Shown piece after piece: positions 27,614-37,869 of a stretch of 64,000 nucleotides of DNA. The position numbers and the translations under genes are program-made. Under the pieces are notes generated by a model that saw only the letters and a list, made by a program, of their open reading frames with translations, ran no database searches and was not told the DNA's origin. Where the stretch lies: positions 248,001-312,000 of the forward strand of contig NZ_CP056030.1 in NCBI RefSeq assembly GCF_013374995.1, written 5' to 3'. This DNA comes from Pseudomonas eucalypticola (lineage in GTDB: Bacteria > Pseudomonadota > Gammaproteobacteria > Pseudomonadales > Pseudomonadaceae). The first letter of the stretch is position 1. Each line of letters opens with the position of its first letter.

Positions 27614-27910
27614 TCAGGCTTGCTCGGCCTTGGCCTCCGGCGGCAGCTCTGGCAGGGCGCGCAGGGCTGCTTCGTACCAATCGGTATCGAACGCGCGGTC
27701 TTCTTCCAGGATCTTGTCAATTTCCACGGCCAGCACGTGGGCCATCATTTCGAGGATGTCGTCGCGCTCGTAGCCGACCAGCGTCAGTTTGTTGAACGTG
27801 GCCTTGGCAGCGGGCGGGTTGTCGCTTTCGATCTGGTTCTCGATGGCCTGGATCAGGGTGTCTTCGGCGAATTGTTCGTCGTCGTTCTGGATATCGGTAG
27901 GCTCGCTCAT
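27614..27910 (-). CDS. Conserved hypothetical acidic protein
   Basis: 98 residues, starting MSEPTDIQNDDEQFAEDTLIQAIENQIESDNPP. It is acidic and helical, with a C-terminus rich in Ala and Glu (LPELPPEAKAEQA). I do not recognise a named family. It follows argH by 91 bases on the same strand, with an inverted repeat between. The start is preceded by AGGAG. No membrane segment or signal peptide is present, so a soluble cytoplasmic protein is likely. Confidence 0.65.
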   Translation of the reverse strand: MSEPTDIQNDDEQFAEDTLIQAIENQIESDNPPAAKATFNKLTLVGYERDDILEMMAHVLAVEIDKILEEDRAFDTDWYEAALRALPELPPEAKAEQA

Positions 27911-27944
27911 GGCGCGGCTCCTGAAAGGGGGGGTCGGAAGAGCT

Positions 27945-27977
27945 CCTGTGGGACCGAGCCTTGCCGGGTCCCACAGG
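27945..27977. repeat. Perfect 11-base inverted repeat between argH and the acidic-protein gene
   Basis: CCTGTGGGACC (27945-27955) and GGTCCCACAGG (27967-27977) with an 11-base loop. No T-run follows. The GGTCCCACA core also occurs in the dispersed repeat at 14235, so it is probably an extragenic palindrome that could also slow transcription past argH. Confidence 0.55.
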
Positions 27978-28001
27978 TAGAGCGTCTGCCGTGGGTGGCT
28001 G

Positions 28002-29396
<1,395 letters not shown>

Positions 29397-29490
29397 GAAT
29401 TCGCTCGTTGAAGGCGTGAACGGGAAATTGCCTGCAATAATAACAGGGCTTCAATCCCGACGGGGGTTGAGTGCCCAGCGGAATGCGCAT

Positions 29491-30579
29491 ATGCCTACAG
29501 ATGGACGCAACCCGGCACGCCACGAGCGTGCGCGACAGGAATTTTTTCTACCGGTACTGTGCGAGCCCCAGGCGCTGCTGGTGCTGGTGATGCTCGCCGA
29601 GCTGCTGGTGATGGTGCTGGTATTGGCCGAGCCCATGGCCGCCGGTTTCGACTGGTCGCGGTTGGCGCTCACCTCGTTGTTCGTGCAATGGATAGTGTTG
29701 CTCTCCGCAGCCGTGCTGTGCGGGTTGCGGCCCTGGCTGGCAGGCCTGAACCCCGGGGTGGCCGGTGGGCTGTGCTGTGCCATGGTGGTCGCCCTGACCC
29801 TGATCGCCACTGGGCTGACCGACTACTTGCAGTTGGCCGGCTACCCCTCGGATATTTCCTTCGCCAGTTTCAATCGTTACCTGCGCCATGGGCTGATCGC
29901 GCTGATCATCTCGGCGTTGTTATTGCGCTACTTTTACCTGCAGAGCCAGTGGCGCGTTCAGCAACAGGCCGAATTGCAGGCGCGCCTGGAAGCCTTGCAG
30001 GCCCGCATCAAGCCGCACTTTCTGTTCAACACGCTTAACAGTATTGCCAGCCTGGTTGCCGTGGACGCGCTGCGCGCCGAGCAGGCAGTGCTGGACCTCT
30101 CCGACCTGTTTCGTGCCAGCCTGGGAAAGGCTGGCACGCTGGTGACCTGGGGTGAAGAGCTGGCGTTGTCGAAACGATATTTACGGATTGAGCAATATCG
30201 TCTTGGCGAGCGTCTACAGTTGGACTGGAGGATCAACGCAATTCCCGATGACTTGCCGATTCCGCAGCTAACCTTACAACCGTTGCTGGAAAACGCCCTG
30301 GTTCACGGTGTGGCCCCTCGCATAGACGGGGGTGTGATCCGGGTAGAAGCCGACTATAAAGGGGGAGAGTTCATATTGTGCGTAAGCAATCCCTACGACG
30401 AAGCCGCCCGCGGGCAGGTTTCGAGCGGTACTCACCAGGCACTGTCGAATATTGGTGCTCGACTTGCGGCACTTTTTGGCCCGCGCGCGAGTCTGAGCGT
30501 GGATCGCCGTGACGGTCGTCACTTCACCTGTCTACGCTATCCTTGTGCGAGACTCACGCAGGAATCCAGTGCAATATGA
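29491..30579 (+). CDS. algZ: Sensor histidine kinase AlgZ (FimS)
   Basis: 362 residues, LytS-type (His_kinase PF06580). About four membrane helices occupy residues 20-150; the phospho-acceptor block is RIKPHFLFNTLNSIASLV and the ATP region has LENALVHGV but a weak G1 (SNPYDE) and GTHQALSNIGARLAALFG. Such kinases have an unorthodox nucleotide box set. It pairs with AlgR, whose gene begins inside its stop (ATGA overlap of 4 bases). AlgZR control alginate, twitching and virulence genes in pseudomonads. An upstream in-frame ATG would extend across the argH start and is rejected. Confidence 0.92.
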   Translation: MPTDGRNPARHERARQEFFLPVLCEPQALLVLVMLAELLVMVLVLAEPMAAGFDWSRLALTSLFVQWIVLLSAAVLCGLRPWLAGLNPGVAGGLCCAMVVALTLIATGLTDYLQLAGYPSDISFASFNRYLRHGLIALIISALLLRYFYLQSQWRVQQQAELQARLEALQARIKPHFLFNTLNSIASLVAVDALRAEQAVLDLSDLFRASLGKAGTLVTWGEELALSKRYLRIEQYRLGERLQLDWRINAIPDDLPIPQLTLQPLLENALVHGVAPRIDGGVIRVEADYKGGEFILCVSNPYDEAARGQVSSGTHQALSNIGARLAALFGPRASLSVDRRDGRHFTCLRYPCARLTQESSAI

Positions 30580-31322
30580 ATGTCCTGATCGTTGATGACG
30601 AACCCCTAGCCCGCGAGCGCTTGAGCCGACTGGTCAGCGATCTCGAGGGATACAGCGTCCTGGAGCCAAGCGCCACCAATGGCGAAGAGGCCCTGACGCT
30701 GATCGACAGCCTCAAGCCGGATGTGGTCTTGCTCGACATCCGCATGCCCGGCCTTGATGGACTGCAGGTTGCAGCCAAGCTGTGCGAGCGCGAAGCGCCG
30801 CCAGCGGTTGTGTTTTGTACAGCCCATGACGAGTTCGCCCTGGAGGCGTTCCAGACCAGTGCCCTGGGCTATCTGGTCAAGCCGGTGCGCGCCGAGCACC
30901 TGCTCGACGCCCTGCGAAAGGCCGAGCGCCCCAACCGCGCCCAACTCGCCGCGCTGACCCGGCCTGCCGCGGAAAGCGGCAGCGGCCCACGCACCCATAT
31001 CAGCGCACGGACGCGCAAGGGTATCGAGCTGATTCCGCTGGACCAGGTCATCTATTTCATCGCCGACCACAAGTACGTGACGCTGCGCCATGAGGGCGGG
31101 GAGGTGCTGCTCGACGAGCCCCTCAAGGCCCTGGAAGACGAGTTCGGTGACCGCTTCGTGCGCATTCACCGCAACGCCCTGGTGGCCCGGGACCGTATCG
31201 AGCGCTTGCAGCGCACACCCCTGGGGCACTTCCAACTGTTCCTCAAGGGGCTCAACGGCGACGCGCTGATCGTCAGTCGCCGGCACGTGGCGGGTGTCCG
31301 CAAGATGATGCAACAGTTGTGA
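30576..31322 (+). CDS. algR: Response regulator AlgR (LytTR)
   Basis: 248 residues. The CheY-like receiver has phospho-acceptor Asp54 (VVLLDIRMPG), with Asp7/Asp8 and Lys in GYLVKPV; the C-terminal LytTR DNA-binding domain spans about 145-245 with IYFIADHKYVTLRHEGGE and FVRIHRNALVARDRI. It activates algD and other promoters with AlgZ. The start at 30576 overlaps algZ by 4 bases, so translation is coupled. hemC follows after 90 bases. Confidence 0.95.
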   Translation: MNVLIVDDEPLARERLSRLVSDLEGYSVLEPSATNGEEALTLIDSLKPDVVLLDIRMPGLDGLQVAAKLCEREAPPAVVFCTAHDEFALEAFQTSALGYLVKPVRAEHLLDALRKAERPNRAQLAALTRPAAESGSGPRTHISARTRKGIELIPLDQVIYFIADHKYVTLRHEGGEVLLDEPLKALEDEFGDRFVRIHRNALVARDRIERLQRTPLGHFQLFLKGLNGDALIVSRRHVAGVRKMMQQL

Positions 31323-31326
31323 CGCG

Positions 31327-31351
31327 TCCGGGGCGGGCTTGCCCGCTCCTG
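31327..31351. repeat. REP-like element after algR
   Basis: GGGCGGGC-TT-GCCCGCTCC in the algR-hemC gap has the GCGGGC/GCCCGC core of P. putida REP sequences. It may protect or end the algR message. Confidence 0.45.
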
Positions 31352-31412
31352 GCGCCATGCTGCTCCCGGGATGCTGGTATGATCGGCCCATCTACCCAGC
31401 ACGGATTGATTC

Positions 31413-32354
31413 ATGCCTACTCGCGAGATCCGCATCGCCACCCGTAAAAGTGCCCTGGCCCTGTGGCAGGCCGAATACGTCAAGGCCCGCCTTGAACAGG
31501 CGCACCCCGGCCTGCTCGTGACCCTGGTGCCGATGGTCAGCCGCGGCGACAAGCTGCTCGATTCGCCCTTGTCGAAAATTGGCGGCAAGGGCCTGTTCGT
31601 CAAGGAGCTCGAAAACGCCCTGCTCGATAACGAGGCCGACATTGCCGTGCACTCCATGAAGGACGTGCCCATGGACTTCCCCGAAGGCCTGGGCCTGTTC
31701 TGCATCTGCGAACGCGAAGACCCGCGTGACGCCTTCGTTTCCAACAGCCACGCCAGCCTGGCAGCCTTGCCTGCCGGCAGCATCGTCGGCACGTCCAGCC
31801 TGCGTCGCCAGACCCAATTGCTGGCACGGCGCCCCGATCTGCAGATCCGTTTCCTGCGTGGCAACGTCAACACCCGCCTGGCCAAGCTCGATGCGGGTGA
31901 GTACGACGCCATTATCCTGGCTGCCGCCGGCCTGATTCGCCTGGGTTTCCAGGACCGTATCACCGATAGCATCAGCATCGAAGACAGCCTGCCAGCCGGT
32001 GGCCAGGGCGCCGTGGGGATCGAATGCCGCACCGCCGACAGTGAGATCCACGCCCTCCTTGCGCCGCTGCACCACCATGACACGGCCGCGCGGGTCACTG
32101 CCGAGCGTGCCTTGAACAAGCACCTCAATGGCGGCTGCCAGGTGCCTATCGCCTGCTACGCCGTGCTGGAGGGCGAGCAGCTCTGGCTGCGCGGGCTGGT
32201 AGGCGAACCCGATGGCGGGCGCCTGCTCAGTGCCCAGGCCCGTGCACCCCGCGCCGATGCCGAGCGCCTGGGAGTCGAGGTCGCCGAAGCCCTGTTGCAT
32301 CAGGGGGCCGATCAGATCCTCAAGGCGGTATACGGCGAGGAAGGCCATCCGTGA
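31413..32354 (+). CDS. hemC: Porphobilinogen deaminase (hydroxymethylbilane synthase)
   Basis: 313 residues. Cys242 in [11 protein letters not shown] binds the dipyrromethane cofactor, exactly the E. coli position; [20 protein letters not shown] and [14 protein letters not shown] are present. Polymerises four porphobilinogen to hydroxymethylbilane in the cytoplasm. It starts the hemC-hemD-hemX-hemY run; hemD overlaps its stop by 4 bases. Confidence 0.97.
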   Translation: MPTREIRIATRKSALALWQAEYVKARLEQAHPGLLVTLVPMVSRGDKLLDSPLSKIGGKGLFVKELENALLDNEADIAVHSMKDVPMDFPEGLGLFCICEREDPRDAFVSNSHASLAALPAGSIVGTSSLRRQTQLLARRPDLQIRFLRGNVNTRLAKLDAGEYDAIILAAAGLIRLGFQDRITDSISIEDSLPAGGQGAVGIECRTADSEIHALLAPLHHHDTAARVTAERALNKHLNGGCQVPIACYAVLEGEQLWLRGLVGEPDGGRLLSAQARAPRADAERLGVEVAEALLHQGADQILKAVYGEEGHP

Positions 32355-33115
32355 CGGCCTGGCGCCTGCTGTTGACCCGCCCGGCCGAGGAATCGGCCGC
32401 GGTGGCGCAAGAGCTCGCCGCCGCTGGCGTATATAGCGCCTGCCTGCCGTTGCTGGACATCCAGCCGCTACCCGTCAGCGAAACAATGCGCACCCACGTG
32501 CTGAACCTTGCGCAATACTGCGCGGTGATCGTGGTGAGCAAGCCCGCGGCACGGCTTGGCCTGGACCTGATCGACCAGTACTGGCCGCAACCGCCCATGC
32601 AAAGTTGGTTCAGCGTGGGCGCCGCTACCGCGGCGATTCTCGATGACTACGGCCTGCGTGTGCATTTTCCGCCCCAGGGTGATGATAGCGAGGCTCTGCT
32701 GGCCCTGCCGGCATTGGCCGAGGCGTTGGCGCAACCCTTCCCCAAAGTGCTGATCCTGCGCGGAGAGGGCGGCCGCGAACACCTGGCCGAGCACTTGCGC
32801 GGCCAGGGTGCTACTGTCGATTATCTGCAACTCTACCGCCGCTGCCTGCCGCACTATCCGCCGCAGGCGCTGTACCAGCGGGTCGTGGCGGAACGCCTGA
32901 ACGCGCTGGTGGTCAGCAGTGGGCAGGGTTTCGAGCATTTGCAACAGTTGGCCGGTGAACACTGGCCGCAATTGGCCGGGTTGCCGTTGTTCGTGCCCAG
33001 CCCGCGAGTCGCCGCCCAGGCCCAGGCCGCCGGCGCTCGCCATGTAGTGGATTGCCGTGGTGCCAGCACCGCGGCCTTGCTGGCGGCCCTGCATGAACAC
33101 CGCCTACCCGGGTGA
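32351..33115 (+). CDS. hemD: Uroporphyrinogen-III synthase
   Basis: 254 residues. The sequence divergence is typical of HemD, but [32 protein letters not shown] at the start, [30 protein letters not shown] and the late [20 protein letters not shown] segments are the usual HemD landmarks. It inverts ring D and cyclises hydroxymethylbilane. The start is a GTG inside the hemC stop (GTGA), so translation is coupled. Confidence 0.93.
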   Translation: MTAWRLLLTRPAEESAAVAQELAAAGVYSACLPLLDIQPLPVSETMRTHVLNLAQYCAVIVVSKPAARLGLDLIDQYWPQPPMQSWFSVGAATAAILDDYGLRVHFPPQGDDSEALLALPALAEALAQPFPKVLILRGEGGREHLAEHLRGQGATVDYLQLYRRCLPHYPPQALYQRVVAERLNALVVSSGQGFEHLQQLAGEHWPQLAGLPLFVPSPRVAAQAQAAGARHVVDCRGASTAALLAALHEHRLPG

Positions 33116-33142
33116 AACCTGCCCAATGCAAAGGATGGATAC

Positions 33143-34267
33143 GTGAGCGAAACAGTCTTGCCCCAAGATGATCTGCAGTCGGCGCCCCAGGCGGCTGCCC
33201 TCCCTGCGCCAAAGAAGTCCGGCCGTGGTGCCGCCGGTATCGCGGTCGTGGCATTGCTGCTGGGCGCCGCGGGCGTCGCGGTGGGCGGCTGGAGTGTCTG
33301 GCAATTGCGCCAACTGCAAGCCGGCCACCAGGCGCAATCCGGGCAATTGCAGGCGCTGGATAACCAGGCCCAGGCCTTGAGCCAGGGCGAGCAGGCCCTG
33401 ACGGCGCGGTTGGGTACGCTGCCCAGCGCGGATGAACTGGAGGAGCGTCGCCGCCTGGTGGCCCAATTGCAGGGTGACCAGCAACGCCTGAGCCAGCGCC
33501 TGGAAAGCGTACTGGGCGCCAGCCGCAAGGACTGGCGCCTGGCCGAGGCCGAGCACTTGCTGCGCCTGGCCAGTTTGCGCCTGTCGGCGCTGCAGGACAT
33601 TACCAGTGCCAAGGCGCTGGTGCAGGGGGCTGACGAAATCCTCCGCGAGCAGGACGACCCGTCCGCGTTTGCCGCGCGCGAGCAACTGGCCAAATCCATG
33701 GCCTCTCTGAACAGTGTCCAGCAACCGGATCGCACCGGGCTGTTCCTGCAACTGGGCGCCTTGCGCGACCAGACCGTGGGCTTGTCGGCGCTGGCGCCGG
33801 AGTTCCAGGCCCAGGGTGACGCCGAGCGCGCGCGCCTGGTGAGTGATGACAACCGCTGGGAGCAATGGTGGGCGAAGATTGCCAGCTACTTCCGCGTCGA
33901 CTTCCGCCCCGATGAAAACATTCGCCCGTTGCTGGCTGGGCAGAGTTTGAACCAGGTCCGCCTGGCGCTGAGCCTGGCGCTGGAGCAAGCCCAGTGGGCT
34001 GCGCTCAACGGTGAGCCGAAAGTCTTCGGTCAGGCGCTGGACGAAGCCCGCGCCATCCTGTTGGCCAGCTTCAACCAGGACAACACCGAAAGCCGCTCCA
34101 TGCTGGCCCGGATCGACGAGTTGAAAGGGCAGCCGGTTTCCGTGGTCACCCCGGACCTCAACAGCAGCCTGGAGGCGGTGCAGAATTACCTGGAGCATCG
34201 GCACATGCCCGCTGAAGCACTGATGACCCAGCCGGGCGCTCAGCCCAAGCAGGAGGCGCGCCCATGA
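33143..34267 (+). CDS. hemX: HemX-like membrane-anchored protein
   Basis: 374 residues from a GTG start preceded by AAGGA. A single membrane helix (GIAVVALLLGAAGVAVGGWSVWQL, about residues 32-56) anchors a largely coiled-coil domain with many Gln-rich heptads. Annotated in databases as uroporphyrinogen-III methyltransferase-like, but it lacks the SAM methylase fold; the role in haem synthesis is indirect. hemY begins inside its stop (ATGA). Confidence 0.88.
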   Translation: MSETVLPQDDLQSAPQAAALPAPKKSGRGAAGIAVVALLLGAAGVAVGGWSVWQLRQLQAGHQAQSGQLQALDNQAQALSQGEQALTARLGTLPSADELEERRRLVAQLQGDQQRLSQRLESVLGASRKDWRLAEAEHLLRLASLRLSALQDITSAKALVQGADEILREQDDPSAFAAREQLAKSMASLNSVQQPDRTGLFLQLGALRDQTVGLSALAPEFQAQGDAERARLVSDDNRWEQWWAKIASYFRVDFRPDENIRPLLAGQSLNQVRLALSLALEQAQWAALNGEPKVFGQALDEARAILLASFNQDNTESRSMLARIDELKGQPVSVVTPDLNSSLEAVQNYLEHRHMPAEALMTQPGAQPKQEARP

Positions 34268-35502
34268 AGCGCGTCTACGTAATCCTTTTCCTGGCGGTTG
34301 CCATCGCCGCGGGCCTGGGCCTGGGGATTGCCAAGCACCCTGGCTACGTGCTGATCGACTACCCGCATGTGTTCCGTTACGAGTCGGGGCTATGGTCCAC
34401 GCTGGCCGCGCTGGTCGTCATCGTGCTGGTGGTCTTCGTGGTGTGGGTGCTGCTGCACCTGGTGTTGGCCTCCGCCGGGGTGGTCAACCCGTGGTCGGGG
34501 CGCAACCGCGAACGTCGGGTGCAGATCGCCGTGGAACAGGGCCAACTGGACCTGGCCGAAGGTCGCTGGGCCAATGCCCAGCGCAACCTGCACCGGGCGG
34601 CCGAGGGGGAGCGCCAGCCGTTGCTGTATTACCTGGGCGCGGCCAAGGCAGCCAACGAGCTGGGCCGCCATGAAGACAGTGACAGCCTGCTGGAGCGCGC
34701 ACTGGAGCGCCAACCCCAGGCCGAGCTGGCCGTGGCGCTGACCCATGCGCAGCTGCAAGTGGACCGCGGCGACGCCGATGGCGCTCGGGCCACCCTGGAG
34801 ACCATGCGCGAACGTCACCCCGGCAACGTTCAGGTGCTGCGCCAATTGCAGCAGTTGCACCAGCAGCGGGGCGACTGGCCGGCCCTGATCCGGCTATTGC
34901 CGGAGCTGCGCAAGAGCAAGGCGGTGACGGCGGCCGAGCTGACGGAAATGGAGCACCGGGCCTGGGGTGAAAACCTGGCGCTGGTGTCCACCCGTGAAGA
35001 AGGTGAAGCCGCGCTCGATGCCTTGAAGCATGCTTGGGAGCAACTCAGCGCCGGCCAGCGGCAAGAGCCTGCGCTGGTGCTCGCGTATGCCGACCAACTG
35101 CGCCAACTGGGTGCGCAGGTCGAGGCCGAGTCCACCCTGCGCACCGCGCTCAAGCGTGGCTATGACAGCCATCTGGCTCGGCTCTACGGCCTGGTGGTGG
35201 GGAGTGACCCGGGCAAGCAATTGCAGGTTGCCGAAGGCTGGCTGAAAGAGCATGCAGATGACTCGAGCCTGCTGCTGACGTTGGGCCGCCTGAGCCTGCA
35301 AAACAGTCTGTGGGGCAAAGCACGCGACTACCTGGAAAACAGCCTGCGCCTGCAACGCAACCCGGAGGCGTGCGCGGAGTTGGCGCGCCTGCTGGCGCGG
35401 CTAGGTGAAACCGAACGCAGCAACCAGCTCTTCCAGGAGGGCCTTGGCCTGCTGGACGAACGCCTGTTGGCACTGCCGCTGCCTGAGCCTGCTCGGGTCT
35501 GA
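34264..35502 (+). CDS. hemY: HemY, TPR membrane protein of haem biosynthesis
   Basis: 412 residues. Two N-terminal membrane helices (about 5-20 and 42-66) precede a soluble tail of tetratricopeptide-like repeats (for example AAEGERQPLLYYLGAAKAANELGRHEDSDSLLERALERQPQ in outline, and RDYLENSLRLQRNPEACAELARLLARLGE). It is the gammaproteobacterial HemY, unrelated to the Bacillus oxidase of that name, and may scaffold haem enzymes. It closes the haem run; an inverted repeat follows 34 bases on. Confidence 0.9.
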   Translation: MKRVYVILFLAVAIAAGLGLGIAKHPGYVLIDYPHVFRYESGLWSTLAALVVIVLVVFVVWVLLHLVLASAGVVNPWSGRNRERRVQIAVEQGQLDLAEGRWANAQRNLHRAAEGERQPLLYYLGAAKAANELGRHEDSDSLLERALERQPQAELAVALTHAQLQVDRGDADGARATLETMRERHPGNVQVLRQLQQLHQQRGDWPALIRLLPELRKSKAVTAAELTEMEHRAWGENLALVSTREEGEAALDALKHAWEQLSAGQRQEPALVLAYADQLRQLGAQVEAESTLRTALKRGYDSHLARLYGLVVGSDPGKQLQVAEGWLKEHADDSSLLLTLGRLSLQNSLWGKARDYLENSLRLQRNPEACAELARLLARLGETERSNQLFQEGLGLLDERLLALPLPEPARV

Positions 35503-35536
35503 GACGCTTGCCTGCCCCCCGTGGGGCCTGGCTTGT

Positions 35537-35570
35537 CAGCGAGCTTTCTGGCCTTAAGCCAAGCTCGCTG
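35537..35570. repeat. Inverted repeat downstream of hemY
   Basis: CAGCGAGCTT (35537-35546) and AAGCTCGCTG (35561-35570), perfect arms of ten bases with a 14-base loop. No T-run, so a REP-like or mRNA-stabilising element more than a classical terminator. The rest of the 242-base gap to dsbB shows nothing else I can name. Confidence 0.5.
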
Positions 35571-35744
35571 GAAAGCTGGCTCCCACCGGTTACACAAAGT
35601 CCTACAGCCCCCTGCGCCATGTCTCCTTCCCTTCGTAGGAACACCCCTACAAAACGCAGCGAAGTATCCCGCCAGCCCCATGTTGATCGCCTTTGCGCCT
35701 TTCCTCTAACGTAGTTTTCCACCTACTGCGTTACTGGATTTGTC

Positions 35745-36239
35745 ATGGTATTGGCTAGCTCGCGTTCCTGGTTCTTCCTGGGTTTCATGGTATCTGCCGT
35801 CGTGTTGAGCACGGCGTATTACCTGGAATGGCAGGTGGGGTTGATTCCTTGTTCCCTCAGCCAGGTGCAACGCCTGTGCGTGGCAGTCTTCGGTGTTTCC
35901 AGCCTGGTGGCGGCCATCCATGGCGTATCACGCCGCGGCGCCCGCTGGTACCTGGCGGGGCACACGCTGTTGCTGTGCATGGGGTTGGCGGCCGCGCTAC
36001 GCCATCTCTGGGTACAGGCCAACGGTGAGCAGCCCAAGGTGGTCTGCCAGCCCGGGCTCGATTACCTGTTTGCTTCCCTGCCGTGGCATGAAGTGCTCAA
36101 GACCCTGCTGCTGGGTACCCCGGAGTGTGCCCGCGTCAATTGGACGCTACTGGACCTCAGCGTTCCGGAACTGAGCCTGTTGGCCTTGGCAGGGCTCGCG
36201 GGGGTAACGTTGCTGGGCTGGCTGCAGGCGTTGCGCTGA
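35745..36239 (+). CDS. dsbB: DsbB-family protein with a CxxS first redox site
   Basis: 164 residues with four predicted membrane helices. DsbB reoxidises DsbA by passing electrons to quinone. The second periplasmic pair is intact (Cys101 in VVCQPGLDYL and Cys128 in GTPECARVNW, followed by LDLSVPELS), but the first, quinone-linked pair is Cys36-Ser-Leu-Ser39 (IPCSLSQVQR): the second cysteine, usually TGC, is AGC here. It may therefore be inactive as a quinone reductase, or act in a different way; Cys45 four residues past the next arginine might substitute. Position beside hemY matches the second DsbB (DsbH) of P. aeruginosa. Confidence 0.85.
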   Translation: MVLASSRSWFFLGFMVSAVVLSTAYYLEWQVGLIPCSLSQVQRLCVAVFGVSSLVAAIHGVSRRGARWYLAGHTLLLCMGLAAALRHLWVQANGEQPKVVCQPGLDYLFASLPWHEVLKTLLLGTPECARVNWTLLDLSVPELSLLALAGLAGVTLLGWLQALR

Positions 36240-36487
36240 ACGCTGCCGCCTGCCTGGGCTGCGGTTTGGGCGGCGGTGTGCGGAGGTACGGCGTAATGTG
36301 GCGTATAAAACGCTTGTATGAACTTTATCATCCAGGCACCTTGAAGCTATAGGCGCACGGGCATAATCTCCCAGCACGCACCATAGAAAACAGCTGCTTT
36401 GATTGCTGCGCTTTTACGAACGGTTCCGCTTCCACGTTGTCTGGGAATGAGCCGATGGCGGCATGACCCAAAAGGGAAGAAAAGACC

Positions 36488-36961
36488 ATGTTGGAAAGTT
36501 GTCAGAATGCTCAGGAACGCTGGGGCGGGGTGCACAAGCTGATCGATCGCTGGTTGCAAGAGCGTCAGAAGCTGGTGGAAGCGTTCGATAGACTTGGCGA
36601 GACGCCTGAGGCGCTGGCTGGCAACCGCAAGAAGCTCAAGGAATTCTGCGGTGTGCTGGTCGACTATGTGTCGGCGGGGCATTTCGAGATCTATGAGCAA
36701 CTGATTGCCGAGGCCAAGGCGTTCGATGACGAACGTGGTCTGGAGCTGGCCGAAACCATCTTTCCGCGTATCGACGTGATCACCCAGTTTGCCCTGGACT
36801 TCAATGATCACTGCGACAAGGGCGACTGCTCTTGCGCCCAGACCCTGACCGGCAAGCTCAAGGAGCTGGGTTCAAGGTTGCACGAGCGCTTCGAACTGGA
36901 AGACTGCCTGATCGAAGTGCTGCACAACGCACACAAGGAAGAGGCTGCGGTCCAGGCCTGA
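36488..36961 (+). CDS. rsd: Regulator of sigma D (Rsd/AlgQ)
   Basis: 157 residues beginning [33 protein letters not shown], the Rsd/AlgQ signature. It binds sigma-70 region 4 and lowers housekeeping transcription; in P. aeruginosa AlgQ influences alginate, pyoverdine and nucleoside-diphosphate kinase levels. The Shine-Dalgarno AAGGGAAG is strong. It converges on the FKBP gene with a 3-base gap. The 248-base gap before it contains a possible -10 CATAAT near 36361 but no clear operator. Confidence 0.94.
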   Translation: MLESCQNAQERWGGVHKLIDRWLQERQKLVEAFDRLGETPEALAGNRKKLKEFCGVLVDYVSAGHFEIYEQLIAEAKAFDDERGLELAETIFPRIDVITQFALDFNDHCDKGDCSCAQTLTGKLKELGSRLHERFELEDCLIEVLHNAHKEEAAVQA

Positions 36962-36964
36962 GGT

Positions 36965-37630
36965 TCAGGCCCCGACGTCCAGCAAGCTGATTTCAAATAC
37001 CAGCGGTGTGTAGGGCCCAATCAGGTCGCCCGCGCCGTCGGCCCCGTAAGCTTGGTCCGACGGTATCACCACTCGCCATTTCGCACCCTTGGGCATCTGC
37101 TGCAAGGCGCTGCGCCATCCGCTGATCACGCTGTCGAGCCTGAACCATTGGGGTTGCAGGTTCTGGTCGAATACCGTGCCGTCTGGCAAGGTCCCCACGT
37201 ACGTAACCTGCACGCGGCCATCAGCCGTAGGGTGCGGGCCGGTGCCGGGCGCCAGTTCGCTCATCAGAATGCCGTCGGACAATTCATGCACGCCGGCCTT
37301 GGTGCGCTCCGCCGCCATAAAGCGTTGCTCGGCCATCATTGCCTTCTCCGTGGGCGAAGGGGCCGGGGCTTCATTGAGTTGGGCATCGCGTTCGCGCAGG
37401 ATCTGCTCGATACGCTCGGCTGGCAACGCCAGCGGTTTGTTCTCATAAGACTGTTGCAGGCCTTCGATCAACGCTTGAATGTCCACCCCGGGAGCCTCTT
37501 CCCGCAGGCGCTCGCCCAGGCTGGCACCGAGGCTGTAAGCCAGGTCGTGGGGGCTGGTGGTAGCGGCGGGCTCGGCAGCCTGCACGACGGGAAGCAGCAG
37601 CCACAGCGGAAATAGCAGGTAACGCGACAT
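36965..37630 (-). CDS. Periplasmic FKBP-type peptidyl-prolyl isomerase
   Basis: 221 residues. Signal peptide MSRYLLFPLWLLLPVVQA, then an FkpA-like N-terminal dimerisation region (DLAYSLGASLGERLREEAPGVDIQALIEGLQQSYENK) and a C-terminal FKBP domain with VQVTYVGTLPDGTVFDQ and MPKGAKWRVVIPSDQAYG. It catalyses prolyl isomerisation and chaperoning of envelope proteins. It converges on rsd and is divergent from algP. The ATG at 37630 is preferred to an upstream one because it leads directly into the signal peptide. Confidence 0.9.
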   Translation of the reverse strand: MSRYLLFPLWLLLPVVQAAEPAATTSPHDLAYSLGASLGERLREEAPGVDIQALIEGLQQSYENKPLALPAERIEQILRERDAQLNEAPAPSPTEKAMMAEQRFMAAERTKAGVHELSDGILMSELAPGTGPHPTADGRVQVTYVGTLPDGTVFDQNLQPQWFRLDSVISGWRSALQQMPKGAKWRVVIPSDQAYGADGAGDLIGPYTPLVFEISLLDVGA

Positions 37631-37869
37631 GGAGAATATCCCTGTTCGAATGCGGGCAATTATGCCAGTCTCGCAAGTTGCCAGGCGAAGTGATTTCAGC
37701 CCGATGACAGCAGACTTTTCCACAACTTCTACACTTGTTCTCGAACGGCCCTAACAACAACTTTGCCCAGGCATGAAACGTGGCTCGATCTGCACTGTCA
37801 ACACTGTCTAGCGGTGACACTTGCATAGGTCTAGTATGAGCCGCAATCACGTCAGCCAGGAGGTAACCC

